Under the pieces are notes generated by a model that did not search any database, had not been told where the DNA came from, and was given only the letters and a program-made list of their open reading frames with translations. From Deltaproteobacteria bacterium (GTDB taxonomy: Bacteria > Desulfobacterota > Deferrimicrobia > Deferrimicrobiales > Deferrimicrobiaceae): a stretch of DNA of 11,312 bases. Shown piece by piece: positions 4,937 to 11,312 of this stretch. Numbering within the stretch: position 1 is the stretch's first letter; every line of letters begins with the position of its first letter. Where the stretch lies: NCBI GenBank assembly GCA_003513855.1, contig DOTC01000082.1, forward strand, positions 3,041 through 14,352. The letters are read 5' to 3'. Both the position numbers and the translations under genes were made by a program.

Positions 4937-6955
4937 CTAAAGGGACTCGGCGATGTACTCCGCGATGTCCTTCGCCTGGACCGAGTCTTCGAGGTTGTGG
5001 AACTTGATGGCGTCGTCGAACATGGTGAGGCAATAAGGACAGGAAGAGCCCGTCGCGTTGGCCCCGGTGCGCATCAGCTGATCGAACCGGATATGGTTGA
5101 TCCTCTTCCCCGGGACCTCGAGCCACATCCCCCCCCCGCCCGCTCCGCAGCAGAACCCCTTCTCCCTGCTCTGCAGGGGTTCGTTGACGGTGATCCCCGG
5201 AACCGATTGAAGCGCGCTGCGCGGAGCGTCGTAGAGGTCGTTGTGCCTGCCGAGATAGCAGGAGTCGTGAAACGCCACCAGCCGGTTGATCGGTTTGGAC
5301 GGAACGATCCTCCCCTGGGAGATGAGGTCACGGAGAAAGACCGCGTGGTGCTGTACCTCGACGTTCACCCCGAACTGCGGATACTCGTTGCGGAACGTAT
5401 TGAAGCAGTGAGGGCACTGGGTGATGACCTTTTTCACGTTGTAGGAGGAGAAGACCTCCTTGACCGCCTCCACCATTCCCAGCTGGAAGAGCCCCTCCTC
5501 GCCGAGACGTCGCGCGGACTCCCCGCAGCACATCTCCTCGAGACCCAGGATGGCGAAGTCGACCCCGGCCCGGTTCAGCAGCGAAACGACCGTGCGCGTC
5601 ACCTTCTGGTTGCGCGGGTCGTACGCCCCGGCGCATCCCACCCAGTAAAGATATTCGAACTCCTTCCTGTCGGACGCGAGGGGGACGGCGAGCCCGCCGG
5701 CCCACAGGATCCTGTCGTCCTGGGGAAGTCCCCAGGGGTTCCCGGTGTCCCCCATTTTCCGGAGGGTGGTGCGGGCCGAGTCTGGGATCCTGGCGCCCGC
5801 GACGTAGCCCCGGCGGACGTCGACGATCATGTCGATATGCTCGATCAGCACGGGGCACGCCTGCATGCAGGCGCGGCACGTCGTGCACGCCCAGATCTCG
5901 TCCGGGATGAGGACGCCCGAGGTAAAGGCCGGCGTGACGGCTTTCCCCGTCTTCTTGTCGAGGTCGGCCGCCGAGGGGACGAGACGGAAGAAAAGGTCCC
6001 GGCTCATCTGCTCCCTGGTTTTCAGGACCACATCCCGGGGGGACAGCGCCATCTCGGCTGCGAACGCGGGGCACTCGTCCTGGCACCGGCCGCACCGCGT
6101 GCAGGCATCCGAGGAGAGGAGCTGTTTCCACGAGAAGTCCTCCACGTCCACGACGCCGGGTTTCTCCTCCTCCTCGATGTTCGGAACCGGCTGGAGCGCC
6201 CCCTTGGGGCGGGACGTCCGCAAGAAGATGGTTACGGGTCCGGCGCCGAGGTGGAACATCTTGGAGAAGGGGATCGACGCGAGAAATCCGAACGCGAGGA
6301 GGAGGTGCGTCCACCAGAGCCCCTGGTGGAGAGACAGCAGGTGATCCAGGGGCGTCCCCTCGAAGAAGGGAGCGATCGCGTTGCTCACGTAGGACACCGG
6401 CGCCGCGGCGGGCCGAGTGGCCGCGATCCGGACCGCCTCGACCAGAAATCCCGTCGCCCCGACCGCGCCGATCAGCAGGAGCTGGAGGTGGTCGTCCCCG
6501 TCGGCGGTGAGCCCTTTCGGCCGGAAGACGGCCCTGCGAACCAGGGCGACGAAGACTCCCGCGAGGAGAAGAAGGCCGAACGTGTTGGCGAAGAGTTTGA
6601 AGGCGATGTAGAAAGGGCCGTCCAGAATCCGGATGCCGAGGTCGTACTCGACCGCGACAAGGCAGGTGGCGACGAACAGGACGATGAATGCGGAGTAGAT
6701 GGCGAGATGCATCAGCCCGCCGATCTTCCTCTCGAGCACCTTCTGTTGGCCCAGGCCGATCTTCAAAACATCCAGGGTGCGGGCCCACAGGTCGTCCAGC
6801 CGGTTTTCCCGTTCCACCCTTCCCGTGCGGTATACCCGGATCCGCTCGTACAGCCCCCAGGCGAAGATGATAAACACAACCCCGAGCAGGGAATACATGA
6901 CGACAGCCGCCAGGTGGGGGAGATTCCACATGATTTCCCGGCCGACGGTTTTCAT
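4937..6955 (-). CDS. Membrane-bound ETF:menaquinone oxidoreductase-type protein (cytochrome b-like / Fe-S / CCG domains)
   Basis: This 672-residue protein combines a membrane and a cytoplasmic half. About five hydrophobic helices lie near residues 13-35, 82-104, 116-143, 158-178 and 213-230, with histidines 83, 210, 217 and 235 available as haem b ligands, as in NarI-like cytochromes. Two 4Fe-4S motifs follow: CTRCGRCQDECP (285-296) and CTTCRACMQACP (357-368). Two CCG domains come next, with Cys-Cys-Gly at 476-478 and 602-604 and partner cysteines at 441, 514/517, 566 and 639/642, as in HdrB/HdrD-type non-cubane cluster sites. This layout matches the EMO proteins described from Syntrophus and relatives, which move electrons from ETF to menaquinone during acyl-CoA oxidation. 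Start ATG 6955 has AAGGAG 7 nt upstream; longer in-frame extension would run antisense through the hemerythrin gene. Quinone and ETF partners are inferred. Confidence 0.85.
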   Translation of the reverse strand: MKTVGREIMWNLPHLAAVVMYSLLGVVFIIFAWGLYERIRVYRTGRVERENRLDDLWARTLDVLKIGLGQQKVLERKIGGLMHLAIYSAFIVLFVATCLVAVEYDLGIRILDGPFYIAFKLFANTFGLLLLAGVFVALVRRAVFRPKGLTADGDDHLQLLLIGAVGATGFLVEAVRIAATRPAAAPVSYVSNAIAPFFEGTPLDHLLSLHQGLWWTHLLLAFGFLASIPFSKMFHLGAGPVTIFLRTSRPKGALQPVPNIEEEEKPGVVDVEDFSWKQLLSSDACTRCGRCQDECPAFAAEMALSPRDVVLKTREQMSRDLFFRLVPSAADLDKKTGKAVTPAFTSGVLIPDEIWACTTCRACMQACPVLIEHIDMIVDVRRGYVAGARIPDSARTTLRKMGDTGNPWGLPQDDRILWAGGLAVPLASDRKEFEYLYWVGCAGAYDPRNQKVTRTVVSLLNRAGVDFAILGLEEMCCGESARRLGEEGLFQLGMVEAVKEVFSSYNVKKVITQCPHCFNTFRNEYPQFGVNVEVQHHAVFLRDLISQGRIVPSKPINRLVAFHDSCYLGRHNDLYDAPRSALQSVPGITVNEPLQSREKGFCCGAGGGGMWLEVPGKRINHIRFDQLMRTGANATGSSCPYCLTMFDDAIKFHNLEDSVQAKDIAEYIAESL

Positions 6956-6989
6956 GAGAGGGCTCCTTCTCAAGGGTTCGGCCGTTATT

Positions 6990-7017
6990 ACTATCAGAAC
7001 GGCGCATGCGCCGTAAA
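6990..7017 (-). promoter_or_regulatory. Possible promoter of the EMO-type gene
   Basis: On the minus strand TTTACG (7017-7012) and GATAGT (6995-6990), each 4 of 6 matches, lie 16 bp apart. The start would be near 6983, about 28 nt before the ATG. The 16-bp perfect palindrome overlaps the -35 and spacer. The match to consensus is moderate, so confidence is limited. Confidence 0.35.
6999..7014. promoter_or_regulatory. Perfect 16-bp palindrome between divergent genes, candidate operator
   Basis: ACGGCGCA directly followed by TGCGCCGT forms an unbroken 16-bp dyad in the 135-bp gap between the EMO-type and bacteriohemerythrin genes. It lies in the predicted core promoter of the former and is centred about 60 bp before the expected transcription start of the latter. 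A dimeric regulator could therefore repress one gene and activate the other. The dyad is seen directly; function is inferred. Confidence 0.5.
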
Positions 7018-7053
7018 GACAAATCTTCCTCCTCCGCCAGAGCTGTTTTTGGC

Positions 7054-7059
7054 TATACT
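7054..7059 (+). promoter_or_regulatory. Possible -10 element of the bacteriohemerythrin gene
   Basis: TATACT matches the -10 consensus at 5 of 6 positions and would place transcription start near 7066, about 25 nt before the ATG. No fair -35 is found 16-18 bp upstream, so this promoter may need an activator. Confidence 0.35.
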
Positions 7060-7090
7060 GGAAGATATTTCCCGCAGGGAGACTTTGGGC

Positions 7091-7495
7091 ATGGCGGTGC
7101 GTTGGACGGAGGACCTGTTCGTCGGGGTGGAGATCATCGACACCCAGCACAAGGAGCTGTTCGCAATGGCCGACTCCCTGCTGGAGGCTGTCGAGAAGGG
7201 GGGTGGCCGAGGCGAGGTGACGAGGACGGTCGCCTTTCTCGAGGAGTACGTGGAGAACCACTTCCAGATGGAAGAGACGTACATGAAGCGGTTCAACTAT
7301 CCGGACTACCCCCATCACAAGATCGAGCACACGACCTTCATCAACGATTTCTACGACCTCCGGCAGGAACTCGACAACGACGGGGTGACCCCCGAGCTAA
7401 CGGTCCGTCTCGCGGACCGGGTCGCCGACTGGCTCGTCAGCCACATCGGCCGCATGGACAAGGCCCTGGGGGCCTTCCTGAGAGAGCGCAAATAG
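7091..7495 (+). CDS. Bacteriohemerythrin
   Basis: This 134-residue single-domain, cytoplasmic four-helix protein carries the full set of di-iron ligands: His20 (DTQHKELF), His57 and Glu61 (HFQME), His76 and His80 (HKIEH), and His118 with Asp123 (HIGRMD). Such proteins bind O2 reversibly and are thought to carry, store, scavenge or sense it; they are common in anaerobes and microaerophiles. The ATG at 7091 has AGGGAGA about 8 nt upstream. An upstream in-frame extension (starting around a TTG) lacks hemerythrin sequence and is not used. The gene diverges from the EMO-type gene and is followed 45 bp later by the glcD-like gene. A role protecting oxygen-sensitive Fe-S/CCG enzymes nearby is a contextual inference. 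Family identity is very secure. Confidence 0.96.
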   Translation: MAVRWTEDLFVGVEIIDTQHKELFAMADSLLEAVEKGGGRGEVTRTVAFLEEYVENHFQMEETYMKRFNYPDYPHHKIEHTTFINDFYDLRQELDNDGVTPELTVRLADRVADWLVSHIGRMDKALGAFLRERK

Positions 7496-7509
7496 GGGCG
7501 CATCCGGGG

Positions 7510-7528
7510 CCGCACCCGGCGGGTGTGG
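7510..7528 (+). other. Hairpin between the hemerythrin and glcD-like genes
   Basis: CCGCACCC (7510-7517) can pair with GGGTGTGG (7521-7528) around a 3-nt GGC loop, using one G-U pair. No U-run follows, so it is not a classical intrinsic terminator. It may dampen read-through from the hemerythrin gene. Confidence 0.35.
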
Positions 7529-7534
7529 TAAACT
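7526..7534 (+). promoter_or_regulatory. Possible extended -10 element placing transcription start at the glcD-like ATG
   Basis: TGG-TAAACT resembles an extended -10 (TGn followed by TANNNT). Its last base is 6 nt before the ATG at 7541, and no Shine-Dalgarno-like purine run is present. This is the arrangement expected for a leaderless mRNA. No clear -35 is seen, and the gene might instead be read from the hemerythrin transcript. Confidence 0.3.
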
Positions 7535-7540
7535 GAACCG

Positions 7541-8932
7541 ATGGACAAACAGGCGCTTTCCGCGCTCCGGGAGGTTTTCGGGGAGCGGCTCGATACATCC
7601 CGCGAACAGTGCATCTGCTACTCGTACGACGCCACGGGGAAGATGTTCCTCCCCGATGCCGTCGCTTTCCCGACCAGCGCCGACGAGGTCCGCCGGACCA
7701 TTCTCTTGGCGAACGAACGCCTTTTCCCCGTGATCCCCCGGGGGGCCGGTTCCGGGTTTTCCGGCGGGTCGGTCCCCGTGCAGGGGGGGCTGGTCCTGTC
7801 GATGGAGCGGATGGACCGCATCCTCTCGATCGACGAGGAAAACCTCGTCGCGGTCGTCGAGCCCGGCGTGGTGACCGAGACCCTGAAAGAAGAGGCGAGA
7901 AAACGGGGGCTCTTCTACCCCCCCGACCCCGCTTCCCTCAAGTTCTGCACGATCGGGGGCAATATCGCCGAGTGCTCGGGAGGGATGTGCGCGGTCAAGT
8001 ACGGGGTCACAAGGGATTACGTCCTGGGACTCGAGGCGGTTCTCGGCACGGGGGAGCTCGTCCGGACGGGGGTCGTCACCGTGAAAGGGGTGGTCGGGTA
8101 CGATCTCACGCGGATGCTCGTCGGATCCGAGGGGACGCTGGGGATCGTCACGAAGGCTGTCCTGAAGCTCATCCCCCATCCCGAGACGATCGCGACGATC
8201 CTGGCCTTCTTTCGCAGCAATCACGACGGGTCGAATGCGGTGGTGGGGATCATCGGGGAACGGATCACTCCCTGTGCCCTGGAGCTGATGGACCGGACGG
8301 CGATCGATTGCGTGCGCGAGAACGCCGGCCTGCCCGTCCCCGCGGAGGCCGGCTGCGCCCTCCTCATCGAGGTGGACGGGCCGAAGGAATCCGTATCCGC
8401 GGAAGCGGAGAGGGTGGATCAGGCGTGCCGGCGGTACGGGGCGATCGAGGTCGGCCGGGCGGCGGATGCGGAAGGGAGGGAGCGGCTGTGGACGCTCCGG
8501 AGGTCGATCTCCCCGGCCCTCCGCCAGGTAAACCCCGTGAAGATCAACGAGGACATCGTCGTTCCCCGCTCGCGTCTCCCCGAGATGCTGGCGTTCCTCG
8601 CGGACCTCGCTTACCGCCAAAACATCAAGATCGTCAACTTCGGCCACGCGGGGGACGGGAACGTCCACGTGAACGTGATGATCTCCGGGACGGACGAGGA
8701 CGAGCGGCGCCGGGCGGACGAGGCGGTCGCCGAGGTGTTCCGCAAGACCGTGGCGCTCGGGGGAACGATCTCGGGGGAGCACGGCATCGGGATCGCCAAG
8801 GCGCCCTTCCTCGAGATGGAGGTCGGCCCGCTGGGCGTCTCCGTGATGAAGCGGCTGAAGACATGCTTCGACCCGAACGGGATCCTCAACCCGGGGAAGA
8901 TCTTCGTGGAAGAAGGGATGGCGCGGCGGTGA
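7541..8932 (+). CDS. glcD: FAD-binding oxidase subunit, GlcD / D-lactate dehydrogenase-like
   Basis: This 463-residue flavoprotein belongs to the VAO/PCMH family used by glycolate oxidase GlcD, D-lactate and D-2-hydroxyglutarate dehydrogenases. The FAD-binding region contains PRGAGSGFSGGSVP at 66-79, PPDPASLKFCTIGGNIAECS at 127-146 and GSEGTLGIVT at 195-204. The C-terminal substrate region has KINEDIVVPR at 334-343, NFGHAGDGNVHVN at 366-378 and GGTISGEHGIG at 407-417, with His369 and His414 in conserved active-site positions. It would oxidise a 2-hydroxy acid and hand electrons to the adjoining Fe-S subunit. The substrate (glycolate, D-lactate or another) is not resolvable by eye, so the symbol names the family. 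ATG 7541 lacks a ribosome site; a weak -10 lies just upstream. Its TGA overlaps the GTG start of the next gene, so the two are translationally coupled. Confidence 0.9.
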   Translation: MDKQALSALREVFGERLDTSREQCICYSYDATGKMFLPDAVAFPTSADEVRRTILLANERLFPVIPRGAGSGFSGGSVPVQGGLVLSMERMDRILSIDEENLVAVVEPGVVTETLKEEARKRGLFYPPDPASLKFCTIGGNIAECSGGMCAVKYGVTRDYVLGLEAVLGTGELVRTGVVTVKGVVGYDLTRMLVGSEGTLGIVTKAVLKLIPHPETIATILAFFRSNHDGSNAVVGIIGERITPCALELMDRTAIDCVRENAGLPVPAEAGCALLIEVDGPKESVSAEAERVDQACRRYGAIEVGRAADAEGRERLWTLRRSISPALRQVNPVKINEDIVVPRSRLPEMLAFLADLAYRQNIKIVNFGHAGDGNVHVNVMISGTDEDERRRADEAVAEVFRKTVALGGTISGEHGIGIAKAPFLEMEVGPLGVSVMKRLKTCFDPNGILNPGKIFVEEGMARR

Positions 8933-10197
8933 AGCGCGAAGACCTTGCCGCGCTGACGGCCGCCTGCGCGAAGTGTGGAACGTGCCGGACGGTCTGCACC
9001 CTTTACCCGGAGAGGAAGGCGGAGATCGCGGTGGCGCGGGGGAAGGTCGTTCTCGTGGAGGCCGCGGCCTCCGGCCTCGACGGGGACGCGGAAGCCCTGC
9101 AGGAAGCCCTGTCCGACTGCCTGCTCTGCGGCCGGTGCGAGCGGGCGTGTCCCAACCAGGTGTCGGTGGAAGAGATCGTCATGAAGGGGCGGGGCGCCCT
9201 CGCGGAGGAGCTGGGCATCCCCGCGTGGAAGCAGGTGGTCTTCGGGAAGGTGATGCCGTCCGCCGGCGGGAAAACGGCGGCGCGCGCGGCGGCGGCGGCT
9301 TCGCAGAAGCTCTTCCTGCGCAAGGTGCCCACCGAAAGCGGCCTCCACTACCGGTTTCCGTCGGCGTTCGGCCTCTCGGGCCGGACCGTCCCGGCACTGC
9401 CGGGGGAAAGCTTCCTGGGCTCGCTCCCCCGCGGCGAGGCGGTCCGCGGCGAGGTGATCCTGTTCGTCGGCTGCGTGTTCGACCACGTCTTCCCCCGGGT
9501 GGGCCGGGCCGCCTACGAGACGCTGCGTCTCTCGGGGAAAGGGATTTCCGTGTTCCGCGACGCCCCTTGCTGCGGACTTCCCGCGCTGGTGGCGGGGGAC
9601 CGGCCGTCGGCCCTGCGGTGCGTCGAGGAGAACGTGCGGCGCCTCTCGGACGCTTCGCCGGAGCGGATCGTCTTCCCGTGCGGATCCTGTCTCGTCATGT
9701 TCCGGCGGAACATGCTTTCCCTCCTCCCGAAGGAGCACCCCCTGTACGGGGATGCCGTCCGGGTGGCGGACCGGTGCGAGGACTACGCGAGCTTCCTTCT
9801 CGAAACGGGCGTGCTCTCCCGGCTCCCCGACCTCCCGAAAAGCGAGAGGCCCGGCCGGATCGGGTACCACGACCCCTGCCATCTCTCCGGGACGCTCGGC
9901 AAGGGCGGGGAGGGGCGCGAGGTTCTGCGCAGGGCGGTCGGAGACTCCTTTGGCGAGATGAAGGGCGCGGATCTGTGCTGCGGGTACGGGGGGACGTTCA
10001 ACATCCGGGACTACCCCACGTCCGCGAAGATCGGGCAAAACAAGGTTTCCGTCGCGGCGGAAGGAGGGACCGCCGTGATCGCCACCGCCTGTTCCGGCTG
10101 CATCTTCCAGATGCGGGACATGGCTGCCCGCACCGACCCGTCCCTTCGGGTCGTCCACATCGCGGAGCTTGTTTCCCAAGCATTTTCGACTCGTTGA
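8929..10197 (+). CDS. glcF: Fe-S / CCG-domain subunit, GlcF-like, of a hydroxy-acid dehydrogenase
   Basis: This 422-residue soluble protein has two N-terminal 4Fe-4S motifs, CAKCGTCRTVC (13-23, lacking the usual proline after the fourth Cys) and CLLCGRCERACP (64-75). Two cysteine-rich CCG domains follow. In the first, Cys182, Cys214-Cys215 (APCCG) and Cys251/254 fit the pattern; in the second, Cys317 (DPCHLSG), Cys350-Cys351 (LCCGYGG) and Cys388/391 do. This is the GlcF/LutA/HdrD-like plan for carrying electrons from a flavoprotein to a membrane quinone pool or other carrier. The chosen GTG at 8929 overlaps the glcD-like stop as GTGA, with an AAGGG-type site about 12 nt upstream; no ATG fits better. 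No membrane segment is visible, so it must dock to a partner. glcE is absent, as in many two-subunit variants. The function of the pair is inferred. Confidence 0.88.
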   Translation: MKREDLAALTAACAKCGTCRTVCTLYPERKAEIAVARGKVVLVEAAASGLDGDAEALQEALSDCLLCGRCERACPNQVSVEEIVMKGRGALAEELGIPAWKQVVFGKVMPSAGGKTAARAAAAASQKLFLRKVPTESGLHYRFPSAFGLSGRTVPALPGESFLGSLPRGEAVRGEVILFVGCVFDHVFPRVGRAAYETLRLSGKGISVFRDAPCCGLPALVAGDRPSALRCVEENVRRLSDASPERIVFPCGSCLVMFRRNMLSLLPKEHPLYGDAVRVADRCEDYASFLLETGVLSRLPDLPKSERPGRIGYHDPCHLSGTLGKGGEGREVLRRAVGDSFGEMKGADLCCGYGGTFNIRDYPTSAKIGQNKVSVAAEGGTAVIATACSGCIFQMRDMAARTDPSLRVVHIAELVSQAFSTR

Positions 10198-10223
10198 CAT
10201 CCCGCCACGCGGGATGGTATGAA
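10194..10223 (+). promoter_or_regulatory. Predicted promoter of the carboxyltransferase gene with a palindromic spacer
   Basis: TTGACA (10194-10199) overlaps the stop codon of the glcF-like gene. TATGAA (10218-10223, 4 of 6) follows after 18 bp. A perfect inverted repeat, CATCCCGC-CAC-GCGGGATG (10198-10216), fills the spacer. As RNA it would be a strong hairpin just after the stop codon, but no U-run follows; as DNA it is a good repressor or MerR-like activator site. The start would be near 10230, about 36 nt before the ATG. Confidence 0.55.
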
Positions 10224-10265
10224 ACTGCATTACCGCTTCGCACATTGCCTTAGGAGGGGGAAGGC

Positions 10266-11312
10266 ATGTCTCTTCGGGAGATGTTCGACGAACTCCGCAA
10301 AAAGAGGGCCCTGGCGCTGGAAGGGGGCGGGAAGAAACGGATCGAGACGCAGCACGCGCAAGGGAAACTCACGGCCCGGGAGCGGATCCAGCTTCTCCTC
10401 GACCCGAATTCGTTCGTGGAGCTCGACCAGTTCGTACAGCACCGGTGCGCGGATTTCGAGATGGAGAAGTATCTGGGGGACGGCGTCGTCACCGGGTACG
10501 GCCAGGTAAACGGCCGTCTCGTCTATGTTTTCGCGCAGGATTTCACCGTCTTCGGCGGGTCCCTCTCCGAGACGTACGCCGAGAAGATCTGCAAGATCAT
10601 GGACCACGCGGCGCGCAACGGCGCGCCGTTCATCGGGCTCAACGATTCCGGCGGGGCAAGGATCCAGGAAGGGGTCCACAGCCTGGCCGGTTATGCGTTC
10701 ATCTTCCTGCGCAACACCCTGTACTCCGGCGTCATCCCCCAGATCTCCGCCATCATGGGGCCGTGTGCGGGGGGAGCGGTGTACTCCCCGGCGATCACCG
10801 ACTTCATCCTGATGGTGAAGAACACGTCCTACATGTTCGTGACCGGCCCCGACGTCATCAAGACCGTGACCCACGAGGAGGTGACCAAGGAGGATCTGGG
10901 GGGAGCGATGTCGCACAACGAGCGCAGCGGCGTGGCGCACTTCGCCGCCGAGGACGAGAAGGAGTGCCTGTTCATGATCCGCGAGCTCCTCTCCTTCCTC
11001 CCCCAGAACAACATGGAGGATCCTCCGCTCGTCACTCCCAAGGACTCCCCCGACCGGATGGACGAGAGTCTCAACCAGATCGTTCCCGACATCCCGACGA
11101 AGCCGTACGACATCCGGGACGTCATCAAGAAAGTCGTGGACGACGGCTACTTCTTCGAGGTCCAGGAGCATTACGCCAGGAACATCGTCATCGGGTTCGC
11201 GAGGATGAACGGCCGGACCGTCGGGATCACCGCCAACCAGCCCGCGGTCCTGGCCGGGTGCCTCGACATCAATTCGTCCATCAAGGGGGCGCGCTTCGTC
11301 CGCTTCTGCGAC
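10266..11312 (+). CDS. Acyl-CoA carboxylase carboxyltransferase (beta) subunit, PccB/MmdA-like, 3' end outside window
   Basis: The frame is open for 349 codons to the window edge; full-length relatives are about 515-520 residues, so roughly a third is missing. It transfers CO2 between carboxybiotin and an acyl-CoA, most likely propionyl-CoA/methylmalonyl-CoA, as a soluble hexamer (carboxylase) or as part of a Na-pumping decarboxylase. Visible motifs: [20 protein letters not shown] (21-40), [10 protein letters not shown] (93-102), [12 protein letters not shown] (126-137) and [12 protein letters not shown] (165-176), which supply acyl-CoA and oxyanion-hole contacts of the N-terminal crotonase-like half. 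DGYFFEV and [18 protein letters not shown] begin the C-terminal half. The start ATG at 10266 is set by AGGAGG at 10252-10257. The residue that best predicts acyl-chain preference lies beyond the window, so propionyl-CoA carboxylase, methylmalonyl-CoA decarboxylase and glutaconyl-CoA decarboxylase subunits cannot be separated. It has its own predicted promoter. Confidence 0.92.
   Translation, partial: MSLREMFDELRKKRALALEGGGKKRIETQHAQGKLTARERIQLLLDPNSFVELDQFVQHRCADFEMEKYLGDGVVTGYGQVNGRLVYVFAQDFTVFGGSLSETYAEKICKIMDHAARNGAPFIGLNDSGGARIQEGVHSLAGYAFIFLRNTLYSGVIPQISAIMGPCAGGAVYSPAITDFILMVKNTSYMFVTGPDVIKTVTHEEVTKEDLGGAMSHNERSGVAHFAAEDEKECLFMIRELLSFLPQNNMEDPPLVTPKDSPDRMDESLNQIVPDIPTKPYDIRDVIKKVVDDGYFFEVQEHYARNIVIGFARMNGRTVGITANQPAVLAGCLDINSSIKGARFVRFCD

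Noticed and set aside
4937..4950. Short TCCC-TTTA-GGGA element at the EMO stop as a terminator
   Set aside because: The stem is only 4 bp, overlaps the coding end, and has no U-run immediately after it.
4937..7330. N-terminal extension of the EMO-type protein to 7330
   Set aside because: The extra residues are antisense to the hemerythrin gene. A strong ribosome site precedes ATG 6955, which is followed directly by the first membrane helix.
4928..7495. An 855-codon plus-strand open frame ending with the hemerythrin
   Set aside because: The part before 7091 is antisense to the EMO-type gene and is low-complexity, charge-rich shadow sequence. Only the last 134 codons are a real protein.
7609..10197. 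An 862-codon frame suggesting a fusion ahead of the glcF-like protein
   Set aside because: Upstream of 8929 it is an out-of-frame reading of glcD with Arg/Gly/Pro bias. The true arrangement is two overlapping genes.
8611..10245. Long minus-strand open frame opposite glcD/glcF
   Set aside because: A typical high-GC shadow: no recognisable motif, biased composition, and both plus-strand genes are strongly supported.
10230..11171. 313-codon minus-strand open frame opposite the carboxyltransferase
   Set aside because: Antisense shadow with many Val/Asp/Leu repeats and no family match. The plus-strand frame carries clear carboxyltransferase motifs and runs off the window end.
1..11312. CRISPR arrays, tRNA/rRNA genes, insertion sequences, phage or toxin-antitoxin modules
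   Set aside because: None was visible by eye on either strand. No spaced direct repeats, tRNA-like cloverleaf, transposase motif or small paired toxin-antitoxin genes were recognised.

Overview
The window is GC-rich apart from two AT-rich promoter islands (about 363-460 and 4835-4925). Its genes belong to an acyl-CoA and hydroxy-acid oxidising bacterium. The combination of a membrane-bound ETF:menaquinone oxidoreductase-type iron-sulfur protein, a medium-chain-type acyl-CoA dehydrogenase, a bacteriohemerythrin, GlcD/GlcF-type oxidase subunits and a biotin-dependent carboxyltransferase points to an anaerobe or facultative anaerobe of the former Deltaproteobacteria (Desulfobacterota or a relative). 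This placement is inferred from gene content, not from a marker gene.

Layout. (1) 2-274: the 3' end of a TPR protein. (2) 476-1255: an IclR-family regulator behind a recognisable promoter in an AT-rich leader. (3) 1376-3144: a two-gene operon with a 4-bp ATGA overlap. It encodes a TetR-family regulator closely resembling the Bacillus FadR/YsiA fatty-acid regulator, and an acyl-CoA dehydrogenase. A perfect 7-4-7 palindrome of the FadR operator type lies just before the operon. (4) 3164-4798, minus strand: an unusual protein joining an N-terminal helix-turn-helix-like domain to a C-terminal ADP-ribosylglycohydrolase (DraG/ARH) fold whose metal-binding motifs are altered. A near-perfect 22-bp palindrome sits on its likely promoter. 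(5) 4937-6955, minus strand: a membrane cytochrome-b-like/iron-sulfur/CCG protein of the EMO type, divergent from (6) 7091-7495, a bacteriohemerythrin. The 135-bp gap between them holds a perfect 16-bp palindrome. (7) 7541-10197: a translationally coupled glcD-like FAD oxidase and glcF-like CCG iron-sulfur subunit. (8) 10266 to the end: the 5' two-thirds of a propionyl-CoA carboxylase/methylmalonyl-CoA decarboxylase-type carboxyltransferase, behind a promoter whose spacer is a perfect inverted repeat.

How the parts could work together: the acyl-CoA dehydrogenase would pass electrons to ETF (not encoded here), and the EMO-type protein would carry them from ETF to menaquinone. The carboxyltransferase would process propionyl-CoA from odd-chain or branched substrates. 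The GlcDF-like pair would oxidise a 2-hydroxy acid and feed the same kind of acceptor. FadR-like and IclR regulators suggest induction by acyl-CoA and organic-acid effectors. The most unusual items are the HTH-ARH fusion with degenerate catalytic motifs and the three different palindromes that each fall within a predicted core promoter. No RNA gene, CRISPR array, insertion sequence or phage gene was seen.
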